Source of the DNA: CAZIFG01 sp964539135
Lineage (GTDB): Bacteria > Margulisbacteria > Marinamargulisbacteria > GCA-2716485 > CAZIFG01
Direction: 5' to 3'
Assembly: GCA_964539135.1 (NCBI GenBank)
Contig: CAZIFG010000002.1
Location: 1-64,000, forward strand
DNA length: 64,000 nt
Positions within the stretch are counted from its first letter, which is position 1, and every line of letters starts with the position of its first letter. The notes under the pieces are model-generated. The model saw only the letters and a list, made by a program, of their open reading frames with translations, ran no database searches and had not been told where the DNA came from. The translations under genes and the position numbers were made by a program. Below are positions 18,401-26,327 of the stretch, one piece after another.

Positions 18401-19029
18401 TCAGATTCTTCGCTAACCACACGCATGCCTTTGCCACCACCACCGCCAGCGGCTTTAATAATCACAGGGTACCCAACCCCTTCACTGGCAATAAAGGCAC
18501 GCGCCGCATCTAAGTCTGTAATGGGTTCTGGGGTTCCGGGCACCACAGGAATGCCCAACTCAATGGCAATATTTCGAGCCGAAACCTTGTCGCCTAAGGC
18601 CCGAATGGCCTCAGGTTTAGCCCCTATAGGGCGGATGCCAGCTGCCAAGCAGGCCTCATAAAAGGGCGCTTCTTCGGACACAAAGCCAAACATAGGATGA
18701 ATGGCATCGTAGCCCTCTTTTTTTGCCAAAGCGATAATCTCTTTGTAGTCCAGATAGGCAGAAACAGGACTTCCGGAATGGTTTAAACGATGGCTCTGAT
18801 CCGCTAAAAAGCGATGCGGCATGCTGCTATCTACATCTGGATAGATAGACCCTACTTTTACGCCAAGAATTTCATAGGTTCTCGAAGCCCGCGTTGCCGC
18901 AGAGCTGCGATTTAAAATCAGGACTTTTTGAGGCAGACCAGATTGAGAAGATAAGGCCCGAAGTCCGCCTGGAAGTGGTGGTGGTAAAACAGGACGAACA
19001 GACGAAATTGCCAATCGTGATAGAATCAT
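15493..19029 (-). CDS. pyc: Pyruvate carboxylase with presequence-like leader
   Basis: 1178 residues, full single-chain enzyme: biotin carboxylase (about 35-480; AAGGGGGKGMRVV, FMEVNTRIQVEHTVTE), carboxyltransferase (about 565-850; TTMRDAHQS, LCIKDMAGLL, HVHTHDSGG), allosteric region, and biotinyl domain with EAMKMEN (biotin Lys about 1144). It makes oxaloacetate from pyruvate for gluconeogenesis and anaplerosis. AAGGGG lies 9 bases before the ATG, so the N-terminal extension is probably translated. That extension (MILSRLAISSVRPVLPPPLP, then GGLRALSSQSG) has Arg but no acidic residue and resembles a mitochondrial presequence with an R-A-L-S-S cleavage-like site. The usual ANRGEIA motif is replaced by LNRSSAA, and HPGYGF by HPMFGF. 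Confidence 0.95.
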   Translation of the reverse strand: MILSRLAISSVRPVLPPPLPGGLRALSSQSGLPQKVLILNRSSAATRASRTYEILGVKVGSIYPDVDSSMPHRFLADQSHRLNHSGSPVSAYLDYKEIIALAKKEGYDAIHPMFGFVSEEAPFYEACLAAGIRPIGAKPEAIRALGDKVSARNIAIELGIPVVPGTPEPITDLDAARAFIASEGVGYPVIIKAAGGGGGKGMRVVSEESELEPLFKSATGEALRAFGNGAVFIEKFLEAPRHVEVQIVSDGKRCATLFDRSCDAQRRYQKLVEIAPALISEETRAQIHAYAKALALKTGYNNVGTVEFIIDTKTGHPYFMEVNTRIQVEHTVTEEVMGVDIIDLQTRLSYGLPVDFDALDALKPKGVSIQCRITAEGDDLLPAAGTVMGASFPTMRGFRQEGPVRPGMQVGAFDAMLTQLVFTGKTLEEACSLADYGLKHTEIYGIETNISFLRTLLNPDLLRTITTNAIDQDLKGPGTFIREARKLGAERRNTDGILRFLAMGAVNGHGHPGMGATPSIPTRPPVPPVALQAPERSLLKQLIDTRDYAGLRRYLNGLPTTLITDTTMRDAHQSKIATRLRIFDLLPILPYYNRALSPHLGSLEVWGGATYDVDMRFLRNCPWDRLDAIREAVPNLPLQMLLRGANAVGYTAYADNALGVFAKKAVKHGMDIFRIFDALNDIDNLSVGITAVHASGGLVEAAVCYTGNVLDTDSKYNLDYYLNLVRRLDTMDIHILCIKDMAGLLTPDAATLLVSTLKREFPHLPIHVHTHDSGGTGVAAMLAASKAGASMIDAAMDSWGGSTSQPKMGSILQSLPGTSDSFKGRVAAVNDYWLGVLDLYRRVGSAEDQPTSALELAEHEMPGGQYTNLLFQARAVGVPEQWPAVKKAYAQANQFLGDIPKVTPSSKVVGDLALFMVQNKLSLNDLIAHAGTLSFPSSVVDYFRGGLGTPPGGFPPYRALILEKAGLTPYKGRPGAELPNYDFDGARQRLSERFPKLAISEEMVMNYCMYPDVTLELLTFQETYGTEIPTLPTYFFWEQMKEGDTVETRLKSGKEVSITLHAIGKPNKEGLMCLTFTLNGVELKLLVPKKSEQAKGGAVAAPKADRMNDRHVGAPMNGKLLSLEVKVGDTVVKGQRLFKLEAMKMENAVAASVDGKIKTIHPKVGETVSAGDSVIEFE

Positions 19030-19135
19030 ACTAGATAACCCCTTGTTAATGATGAATTTTAATGGTATTAAAACAGTAGCTTACAAAACTTAATCTCCAA
19101 AATCAACATAAAAAAAATCGATTATCATAAGAAGA

Positions 19136-19924
19136 ATGAAAAAAATAACCGCACTTTTTTGTCATCGTGAGAGCGTGGACGACATTTATGCTAAATGTGA
19201 GGGCCTTGCTTCGATTATTTTAGGAGAATCGCTCTATTTTGGGATTATTTCACCCAAAGTAAAAAATAACATAGTACCCATGCTAAAGGCATTTATAGAC
19301 AGAGGCGCTCAATATCCGATTTCAGAGGGGGTACCAGAGTGCGTGGGATTTAGTGTAGAAGGGTTTCGCTGTTTTAAAGACAATCAATGGGAGACCTTTA
19401 ATCAATCAGGACAAGTAAAAATGCTAACAGACACGTATTTGAAAAGTGTCAAAGGGGAGCGGGATAAATTAAAACAAATGCAAACCTTTTTAAGAGAAAT
19501 AAAATTAGAGGCAAGACCGATTTCAACCGGAAGGCCCCCTGTGATAGGAGATAATGTAAAAAATAAAGAGATAATAGACGAAATGATAAAAAAAGAGGGG
19601 GTAATATCTCATTTTATAAATATGAACAGAGCCAATTATCAGTGGATTTTTAAAGCCATTTCAGATCATATCCAAGATAATCCAGGATATTATATCCTGC
19701 TCTTAGAAGAAGCACCTGAAAAAGATGCGCATGCCATTGCCCTCATGAATGATGTTTCAAGAGAAGCGCCCAATAAATACGGCATTTTAGAAAACGACTT
19801 AGGCTTAAAATGGGGGGGCTTAGACACTATTTTAGCTTATATTAAAACCAGTGTTTTACTTATGGAATTGGGAGAACGGCATTTTATAATGAAATATAAT
19901 TTATTGCAATTATGTGGTCGGTAA
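19136..19924 (+). CDS. Hypothetical protein, possible YopT-type cysteine protease
   Basis: 262 residues, no signal peptide. I see a possible C58 (YopT-like) pattern: C21 in YAKCEGLASIIL, H199 in KDAHAIALMND and D221 in YGILENDLGLKWGG. In known C58 proteases a Cys in C-x-GLS, a His in HA(I/V)A and an Asp in DPNFG follow this order. The similarity is by eye only. It carries a 7-G run at 19812-19818. It diverges from pyc across 106 bases. If the triad is real, it would be a host-directed protease. Confidence 0.45.
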   Translation: MKKITALFCHRESVDDIYAKCEGLASIILGESLYFGIISPKVKNNIVPMLKAFIDRGAQYPISEGVPECVGFSVEGFRCFKDNQWETFNQSGQVKMLTDTYLKSVKGERDKLKQMQTFLREIKLEARPISTGRPPVIGDNVKNKEIIDEMIKKEGVISHFINMNRANYQWIFKAISDHIQDNPGYYILLLEEAPEKDAHAIALMNDVSREAPNKYGILENDLGLKWGGLDTILAYIKTSVLLMELGERHFIMKYNLLQLCGR

Positions 19925-20020
19925 ACGATAGCTTGACAGCCTCTATAAAGAGGATGTAACATCTCCTGACTCTCAAAAAAAGCGATAGTAAATTGCATTT
20001 AAATAAAATAAAAAAAAATA

Positions 20021-21565
20021 ATGAATTTAAAAAAAATAATCTCGACTCCTTTATCTTTCAGTCCCCCCTCTACAATCGAACCTGTAGCGGTCATTAGAAG
20101 ACGTGGGAGTGGGTCCAAACCAAATCTTGTTGCTGCAGTTTCAAAACTCGTCCATGTGGTAAGTCTATTTCATGACCTTGCAGGACCATTAGGGGCGGTA
20201 TTAGCCAAAAGTCAAAACAAAGCGATTCATGAAAGAATTGGGATTCGGCATCTTCCAAAATCGGAAAGGAGCGGGCTTTTAGGTGATATTGATACCTGTT
20301 TAGATGAAGTAAATGTGATCACAAGTGGGGCAACAAGAGAAATATCAGAAAGTATAAAGCATGTACAGGGAGTCACAAGAACCTTAGAAGGTGTTGCAGC
20401 TGCGCTTAAAGAAGAATCGGGATTAGAGGCAGAAGTCGCGGTTATAGATAGATTAATGGAACAGATTCAGAACCCTAAATCTCATGAGGTAGAATCTATT
20501 TTTACACTGGAAAAATGGATTAATTTAGTTGCCGCAAGTATTCCGGAAGAGAGAGAGGTGCGTGTTGTTTACATCCTGGAAGAACCCCGTGCCAGTATCT
20601 CAGAATTCATGACAGATATGATTCGTTTGGCATCTAATATCATTGGAAACGCCACAAAATATACACAACGCTATCTGGATACGCTTAAAACGAAAGATGC
20701 AGAGGCCCATTCTAAAATACTCCGAGATGCCGATGGGAAAGTGTGTGTGACGGTCTCTATTCAGAGTGAGGGAAATACCTTAAGGGTGCAAGTAAGGGAT
20801 TTAGGGGGAGGCTTGGTTCAAAAAATGGAAGACTTAGCGGTGGGCAGCCAAATGTCAAACTCAGACGCTAACACAGGCCATGGATTTGGACATGGGGTGA
20901 TAGCCGAGATCGCTCAAAAATGCGGATTTTTGCTTTCCAATGAAAATTACAGCGCAATAGAGGGGCATGTGGGATTGTGTGTAACGCTGACCAAACCCTA
21001 CGATAGAATTTTTAGAGTAGCTGCAGAAACGCCTACAATTTTTGGGGCCTTAGACATTCATTCTCCCGAGTTAAATGGATTTTCATTTGGAAATGTCCAG
21101 CTCATTCGAGCAGCACAAAATAGAAAGTCTGAAATAGAAATGCTATCCGTAGGACTTGTAGATGATGAGGCCTCCAATCGAAATATGTTGGTTAGATTTT
21201 TGGGGAAATTAGGTATTTCAAAACCAAATATACACGTATGGGAAGCTTGCGATGATGAAACAAGTCTTTCAGCAATGAAATTGGGGCAGCTCGATGTTTT
21301 ATTCATAGATAACACAGGTAAAGGGATGCTAGGCGCACTGCCTGTGGCAACCCAAGTTTATGAGGCTATTTTAAAGGCCCAAAGAGATTGGGTAGGAGAG
21401 CATACGGGGGTAAAATTAAAAGTCTGCCCTTTATCGATGCCGCTGTTGATTCCCTTTTCTGGAGATACGGTAGATGGATTTCCTTTAAGCCCTCAACTGA
21501 CAAAACCGATAGCCATAAAAGCGGTAAGGGATATCTTGAATCAGGCTTTATACAAGCCTGAGTAA
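20021..21565 (+). CDS. Soluble hybrid histidine kinase with receiver domain
   Basis: 514 residues. N-terminal KKIIST motif, then a dimerisation helix with H51 in LFHDLAGPLG, an HATPase domain (N box SNIIGNATKY about 205-214, G1 DLGGG 260-264, G2 TGHGFGHGV about 285-293) and a receiver domain (LVDDEASNRNML, phosphoacceptor D430 in VLFIDNTG, Lys in LTKP about 495). There is no transmembrane or sensor region, so it acts in the cytosol or after export. Input and output are unknown. The Ser/Thr kinase gene follows within 10 bases, suggesting one operon and a linked signalling role. Confidence 0.8.
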   Translation: MNLKKIISTPLSFSPPSTIEPVAVIRRRGSGSKPNLVAAVSKLVHVVSLFHDLAGPLGAVLAKSQNKAIHERIGIRHLPKSERSGLLGDIDTCLDEVNVITSGATREISESIKHVQGVTRTLEGVAAALKEESGLEAEVAVIDRLMEQIQNPKSHEVESIFTLEKWINLVAASIPEEREVRVVYILEEPRASISEFMTDMIRLASNIIGNATKYTQRYLDTLKTKDAEAHSKILRDADGKVCVTVSIQSEGNTLRVQVRDLGGGLVQKMEDLAVGSQMSNSDANTGHGFGHGVIAEIAQKCGFLLSNENYSAIEGHVGLCVTLTKPYDRIFRVAAETPTIFGALDIHSPELNGFSFGNVQLIRAAQNRKSEIEMLSVGLVDDEASNRNMLVRFLGKLGISKPNIHVWEACDDETSLSAMKLGQLDVLFIDNTGKGMLGALPVATQVYEAILKAQRDWVGEHTGVKLKVCPLSMPLLIPFSGDTVDGFPLSPQLTKPIAIKAVRDILNQALYKPE

Positions 21566-21574
21566 AGAGTGGTA

Positions 21575-22849
21575 ATGAGACACTATAAAATAATAGCTGG
21601 TGGATATCTCTTGCCAGAAAAAATAAACATTCATTTGGGGGAGTTTCATAAAAAAACAAGCCCTATAGAAAATTCTTTTTATACAGTGCCTGTGGGAGGA
21701 GGCAAATATGAGATTGAATTAGAACAAAAGAATAAAGCAAAGGGAACTTACGGATCTGTTCGATTTTCAGAGGAAATTGCGCTGAAACAAATCAGGGTAC
21801 CGGATGTGGATCCTCAGAATCTCACAGCGGAAGCGCTAGAAAAAAGTTCAAAGGTTCAAGACGCCATTCAGGAGTGGGATTTACTAAGCGCTTGTAAGGA
21901 AAGCGCTTATGTCATTCATACGATAGGAGGCCCTTTTGTTTGCTATAAAGAGGATAAAGGCATGGTATTTGTGATGATGATGGAAAGAGGCGTGGGGATT
22001 GAGCACTTCCAATTTCAGACCAATGGGGATCATTTGATTCTGCTTTTAGACCATGTAACGCAGGGGTTACGCGATTTAAGAAAAAAAAATATTGCATTCT
22101 TGGATTTAAAGAGAACGAACATTATCTGGAACAAAAAGGCGTCTGCATTTCAGTTGATTGATTTTGGACTTGCAAAATACTATGGAGAATACACGTTAAA
22201 TCACCTTGCAAAAGGCACCTGTTATGCGCCAGAAACACTGACAAAAGGACCCATTATCATTGATGAGAAAATAGATGTATGGACAATAGGCGTTCTCCTT
22301 GCGGTAGAGGTGCTAAAAGCACCTTATTATAGAACCTATGCACGTGGGATTAATACGGCATTTTTAATAGCGTGTTTGAACCTGAATCTTAAAAAATATA
22401 ACGGTACCGTACTACTAGGCATGATTGTAAGAGATCCGAGACTGCGACAGTTTTTAGTGCCAAATTATAAGAAGACAGGACAATATATCATCTATCCACA
22501 AGATGACGAAAGGAAAATCCAAGAGATTCTATATACCCATGATGAATTTAAAAAAAATTGGGATGAGGGCGGCCGTCTCATTCAAGACGTTTCAAGGTTT
22601 TGGTTTCAATTTTCGAGGAAATATTGTGATCATGTTTATTTGGACTCTAAAGAAAATGATCTTTATAGATGGCATCAAGCCCTGATGGAGGGGTTGGATC
22701 AAAAAGGACCTTGGGGAAGCGCCATCCCTCCCATGGAAGAGACGCTAAAAGAATTAATAAAAGGCTGTTTGGAATTAGACCCCAAAGTCAGATTTAGCTT
22801 AGATCAGGTCTTAGAAAAAATCGAGGAATTAAAGGCGCTAGAAGGATAG
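21575..22849 (+). CDS. Eukaryotic-type Ser/Thr protein kinase
   Basis: About 424 residues. A GTG at 21569 is in frame two codons before the ATG I prefer. Kinase motifs: G-loop region AKGTYGSVRF, VAIK-like Lys in IALKQI, catalytic loop FLDLKRTNIIW (the usual His-Arg before Asp is replaced by Phe-Leu), metal motif IDFGLAKY, then GTCYAPETL as the APE motif and DVWTIGVLL. It should be an active cytosolic protein kinase. It lies directly after the hybrid histidine kinase. No membrane or PASTA domains, so it is not a cell-wall-sensing PknB type; a role toward host proteins is possible. Confidence 0.82.
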   Translation: MRHYKIIAGGYLLPEKINIHLGEFHKKTSPIENSFYTVPVGGGKYEIELEQKNKAKGTYGSVRFSEEIALKQIRVPDVDPQNLTAEALEKSSKVQDAIQEWDLLSACKESAYVIHTIGGPFVCYKEDKGMVFVMMMERGVGIEHFQFQTNGDHLILLLDHVTQGLRDLRKKNIAFLDLKRTNIIWNKKASAFQLIDFGLAKYYGEYTLNHLAKGTCYAPETLTKGPIIIDEKIDVWTIGVLLAVEVLKAPYYRTYARGINTAFLIACLNLNLKKYNGTVLLGMIVRDPRLRQFLVPNYKKTGQYIIYPQDDERKIQEILYTHDEFKKNWDEGGRLIQDVSRFWFQFSRKYCDHVYLDSKENDLYRWHQALMEGLDQKGPWGSAIPPMEETLKELIKGCLELDPKVRFSLDQVLEKIEELKALEG

Positions 22850-22850
22850 T

Positions 22851-22883
22851 GGGACTGTTGCGAAATGCTTACGGTTAGAGCCT
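22851..22883 (+). repeat. Solo end of the dispersed palindromic repeat
   Basis: GGGACTGTTGCGAAATGCTT, then ACGGTTAGAGCC, match the family left arm. It starts 2 bases after the kinase stop codon. Confidence 0.65.
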
Positions 22884-22938
22884 TTATAAAGCTTCCCATA
22901 GTTGAAATCGGATCTTGAAACTGCGTATACTTATAGAA

Positions 22939-24633
22939 ATGAAATATGTCTATAGGACGTTGCTATTGATTGGGATGTTGATCGGGCTCATGGTTCCGAC
23001 GAAAGCAGGTCCCTTAGTACCCTTGCCACCTGCTTTAATGGCAGTGTCATCTAATTTGTATATTTGGTACGATGCCAGTGATACCGCTTTTGTCTCCATG
23101 AATGCCTCCAATCAAGTGTCCAAGTGGATAGACTTATCTGGAAATGGGAGAAATGCGACACAAAGCGTAGAAAGTGCCATGCCAACCTTCAATAAAGGTG
23201 CGACGGAGGACCGATCTCAAAATTTTATTTCCTTTAACAATCCCAGTGGGGCAACGTTTAATAGAAAGTTACTGGTTGGCGACGGACATCTTGTGAACAC
23301 AAGTTTTACGGTATTTGTGGTTGGAAAACGACGGGATAATGGCCCCAATTACTTTATAGGGGGGAGCGTATATGCAGGCGCAAATACCAATTTAGGGCTG
23401 GGGTACTATCAGGACGGATCTCCTGCAACAGGAGAAGCGATTCGGATGGATCAAAATGAAGGGGGCTTGATTTATACCGGAATAGGGAGCTATTTAGGTG
23501 CAAGCGAGCCACGCCGTATTCTGTACGGGTATAATGTATCTGGGACAGATAAACTGTATATGAGTACACTTACAAGTGGCGTGGCGTCTTTCAGTCAAAT
23601 AGACACAGCAACAACAGGCTATTTAACGGACAATGACGGCATGAGCATTGGCTATAGAAAACATTGGGTAACAGATCGCTATCTGAATGGCGAGATTAAC
23701 GAAATTATCATGTTTAATTCGGGACTCACAACAACAGAGATGTCTAATATTGAAACCTATTTAGCGAATAAATGGCTTAACGATACGGATTTAGATGGGC
23801 GAATTGAGGATTATGATGAATTTCCAGAAGATGCGCTCATGCAAGATATGCCTGCATATATAGATAATTTAGTCCCTGCAGGACCCTTACCGGTTACAGC
23901 CGGCGCTGTCCTATGGTTAGATGGCATGCAACCCCATGGAGATAACACAAATGGGGTGACAGTCGGAAGTACCATTCAAACATGGGTCGATTTTAGTCCC
24001 AGCAGAAATCATGCCGGTCAAATAACAGCCGGAAATAGGGCCTCATATGTGACGGTCAACCAAAATTTGGGGTTCAGAGGAATGCGAAATGGATATAATT
24101 CAACGCGCTATTTTACATTTGAAGATGGATCGCTTTTATCTTCACCTCAAAATTTTGACGCATTTATCGTATTTAAAGAGGAACCTGAATGGAATGCCTT
24201 TAATCCTATATTGGGCATTTCCAGGAGTTTTCTCAAATTAGGGATGTCTTCTAGCGGGCAGTTAGTGATATATCAAGGGGGTGTAACAGGGTATGAGACC
24301 CAATCTGGGGGATCCATGGATGTTTCAGAGAATATTCTGGTTGAATTTCGTCAAGAAACAGCAGGAGGGTATACTCAGGCCTCTATATTTAAAAATGGTA
24401 AATTAAGAAAAAAATTCAATAAAATAACAAGTTCCCTTGTAGGGACATCTTTTCCCTATACGGATCGCTATTTAATGCGAGAGTACGGCGGCAATTATTT
24501 TGAAGGAGACCTTTTAGAGGTTATCCTGTATAACAGGGCCTTAAGCGAATCCGAGCGGCTTCAAGTCACGCGATACCTTGCTAAAAAATGGTCTTTATAT
24601 CTCGAAAGTGAAGTGATTCACGATTCATTCTAG
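22939..24633 (+). CDS. Secreted protein with two lectin/LamG-like domains
   Basis: About 564 residues from the ATG at 22939; an upstream in-frame TTG is less likely. The N-terminus YRTLLLIGMLIGLMVPTKAG is a Sec signal peptide with cleavage near TKAG. Two similar halves follow, each starting with LWLDA-type motifs (LYIWYDASDT; AVLWLDGMQP), a W-x-D-x-S segment (KWIDLSGNGRNATQ; TWVDFSPSRNHAGQ) and ending with an IEVIL/EIIMFN strand plus a YLANKW or YLAKKW helix. This is the concanavalin-like fold of extracellular bacterial adhesins or glycan-binding proteins. A D-x-D-x-D-G loop (DTDLDGRIED) between the halves may bind calcium. Role unknown; probably surface adhesion. Confidence 0.7.
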   Translation: MKYVYRTLLLIGMLIGLMVPTKAGPLVPLPPALMAVSSNLYIWYDASDTAFVSMNASNQVSKWIDLSGNGRNATQSVESAMPTFNKGATEDRSQNFISFNNPSGATFNRKLLVGDGHLVNTSFTVFVVGKRRDNGPNYFIGGSVYAGANTNLGLGYYQDGSPATGEAIRMDQNEGGLIYTGIGSYLGASEPRRILYGYNVSGTDKLYMSTLTSGVASFSQIDTATTGYLTDNDGMSIGYRKHWVTDRYLNGEINEIIMFNSGLTTTEMSNIETYLANKWLNDTDLDGRIEDYDEFPEDALMQDMPAYIDNLVPAGPLPVTAGAVLWLDGMQPHGDNTNGVTVGSTIQTWVDFSPSRNHAGQITAGNRASYVTVNQNLGFRGMRNGYNSTRYFTFEDGSLLSSPQNFDAFIVFKEEPEWNAFNPILGISRSFLKLGMSSSGQLVIYQGGVTGYETQSGGSMDVSENILVEFRQETAGGYTQASIFKNGKLRKKFNKITSSLVGTSFPYTDRYLMREYGGNYFEGDLLEVILYNRALSESERLQVTRYLAKKWSLYLESEVIHDSF

Positions 24634-24680
24634 TCAAATGGCTAGACGTAGATCTTAAATTTGATTAGAATGGGACTCTT

Positions 24681-26327
24681 ATGAAAAAAGAGGTTTGTAT
24701 TTTAGGCGGAGGACTTGCAGGCCTAACCCTAGGCATTCAATTGCTTAAAAATGGGGTTAAATCTGTAGTGGCTATCGATAAATTAAGCTATCCCCTTCCA
24801 GAGGCAACCGTAAAAGTAGGGGAGTCTACAGTTGAAATTGGCAGTCATTATTATTCAGAAATTTTAGGTTTAAAAGACCATATTTTAAAGCATCAGCTTC
24901 CCAAGTTAGGCCTGCGTTTTTTCTTTTCAAAAGAGGGCAATGCATCGCTTCAAAAAAGATCGGAATGCGGTCCCAGTATTTATTCGACAGTTCCGTCGTA
25001 CCAGTTAGACAGAGGCCGATTTGAAAATTTTTTAATGACAGAATTCCAGCGTTTGGGCGGTACTTTTTTAGCCCAAACCAAAGTAGAAGATGTCGAAAAA
25101 AAAGAGGACGGTTCCTACGCGGTTAAGATTAAAAAAGGCGCAGAAGAACAAATTTTATTAAGCACTTGGGTTGTAGATGCCACCAGTAGATATAGCCTCT
25201 TGAAAAAGAAATATAAGTTACTTCGAAGTACAGATCATAATATTAACGCCACCTGGTTTAGAGTCAATCAGGCGGTGAATATTGATACTTGGGAAGACGA
25301 TGAAGACTGGAAAAACAGGACCAAACTCAGGGCCAGACGCTTCAGTACGAATCATTTGTTTGGAACCGGGTATTGGACCTGGATCATTCCCTTGGCTTCG
25401 GGGGCCACAAGTATTGGGATTGTGGCTGACGAGACCATCCATCCCTTTTCAACGGTGAATACCCTTGAAAAATCTATGGCTTGGCTTAAACAATACGAGC
25501 CGCAATTGCATGCGCATCTCAATGATGGCCAAATCGAAGTGATGGACTTTTTGGCCCTCAAGCATTTTTCTCATCATGCCAAACAGGTATTTTCAGTTGA
25601 AAAATGGGCACTGACAGGGGAAGCGGGGGTTTTTTTAGATCCCTTTTACTCTCCAGGTAGCGATTTTATTGGGATGAGCAACACCTTTTTAACGGATTTA
25701 ATCACACGCTCCCTTAAAGGCGAAGAGATTGAACAAAGAGCCAAGACTTTTAATACCTTTTATCTAGCCGTATTTACCAGCTTTTTGACTATTTATGAAA
25801 ATCAGTATCCCATGATGGGCAATGCCCTGCTGATGACCTTAAAAATCAATTGGGACTATATTGTATATTGGGCCAGCATGGGATTGGTCTTTTTCAATGA
25901 GAAATTGGCAGACCCAGAAGTGTTGACCCTGTTGCAGCCTGTGCTCTATAAAATCAATCAACTCAATGTAACCATGCATACCTTTTTTACGGAAACGCAC
26001 AAATTAACCCCAGAGTCGCTTAAGTTGGGGGCTTTTGACCACCTAGATTACGCAAAGTTGGACAGTGTTCGTATTTACAATAAAGGGCTTCAAGAAAAAT
26101 TCGAGATACCTGCACTTATTGCCAAAATAGAGGAAAATTATGCAGATTTAAAGCAAATTTCGGCCACGATTATCCAAGAAGTGGGTAAGCTCATTCCAGA
26201 GATCCAGTCCATGTCTTTTTATCCCAAAGAAGCCTTTGAACCCAAAGAAGCCAGTGCGAAACTGGTCCAGCACTTAAGCGGATCCAAAGCTCATTTGGAT
26301 TTATTTTCAACTTTAGGCCAAAACTGA
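24681..26327 (+). CDS. Flavin-dependent halogenase-like oxidoreductase
   Basis: 548 residues. N-terminal FAD-binding GGGLAGL (about 9-15), a GEST motif (about 48-51), a Lys at about 75 in a position like the catalytic Lys of flavin halogenases, and the family hallmark W-x-W-x-I-P (YWTWIIP, 232-237). A second FAD motif TGEAGVFLDPFYSPG follows. The family halogenates aromatic compounds using reduced FAD. Related genes occur in aryl-polyene and xanthomonadin clusters, where the pigment ring is halogenated; here it lies 5 kb from the ketosynthases. It overlaps the convergent sulfatase-like gene by 37 bases. A non-halogenating oxidase role cannot be excluded. Confidence 0.75.
   Translation: MKKEVCILGGGLAGLTLGIQLLKNGVKSVVAIDKLSYPLPEATVKVGESTVEIGSHYYSEILGLKDHILKHQLPKLGLRFFFSKEGNASLQKRSECGPSIYSTVPSYQLDRGRFENFLMTEFQRLGGTFLAQTKVEDVEKKEDGSYAVKIKKGAEEQILLSTWVVDATSRYSLLKKKYKLLRSTDHNINATWFRVNQAVNIDTWEDDEDWKNRTKLRARRFSTNHLFGTGYWTWIIPLASGATSIGIVADETIHPFSTVNTLEKSMAWLKQYEPQLHAHLNDGQIEVMDFLALKHFSHHAKQVFSVEKWALTGEAGVFLDPFYSPGSDFIGMSNTFLTDLITRSLKGEEIEQRAKTFNTFYLAVFTSFLTIYENQYPMMGNALLMTLKINWDYIVYWASMGLVFFNEKLADPEVLTLLQPVLYKINQLNVTMHTFFTETHKLTPESLKLGAFDHLDYAKLDSVRIYNKGLQEKFEIPALIAKIEENYADLKQISATIIQEVGKLIPEIQSMSFYPKEAFEPKEASAKLVQHLSGSKAHLDLFSTLGQN

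Noticed and set aside
19933..19962. Promoter TTGACA with a TGTAAC box upstream of the hybrid kinase
   Set aside because: The -35 matches, but the -10 is poor and distance to the gene is long; not strong enough to list as a feature.
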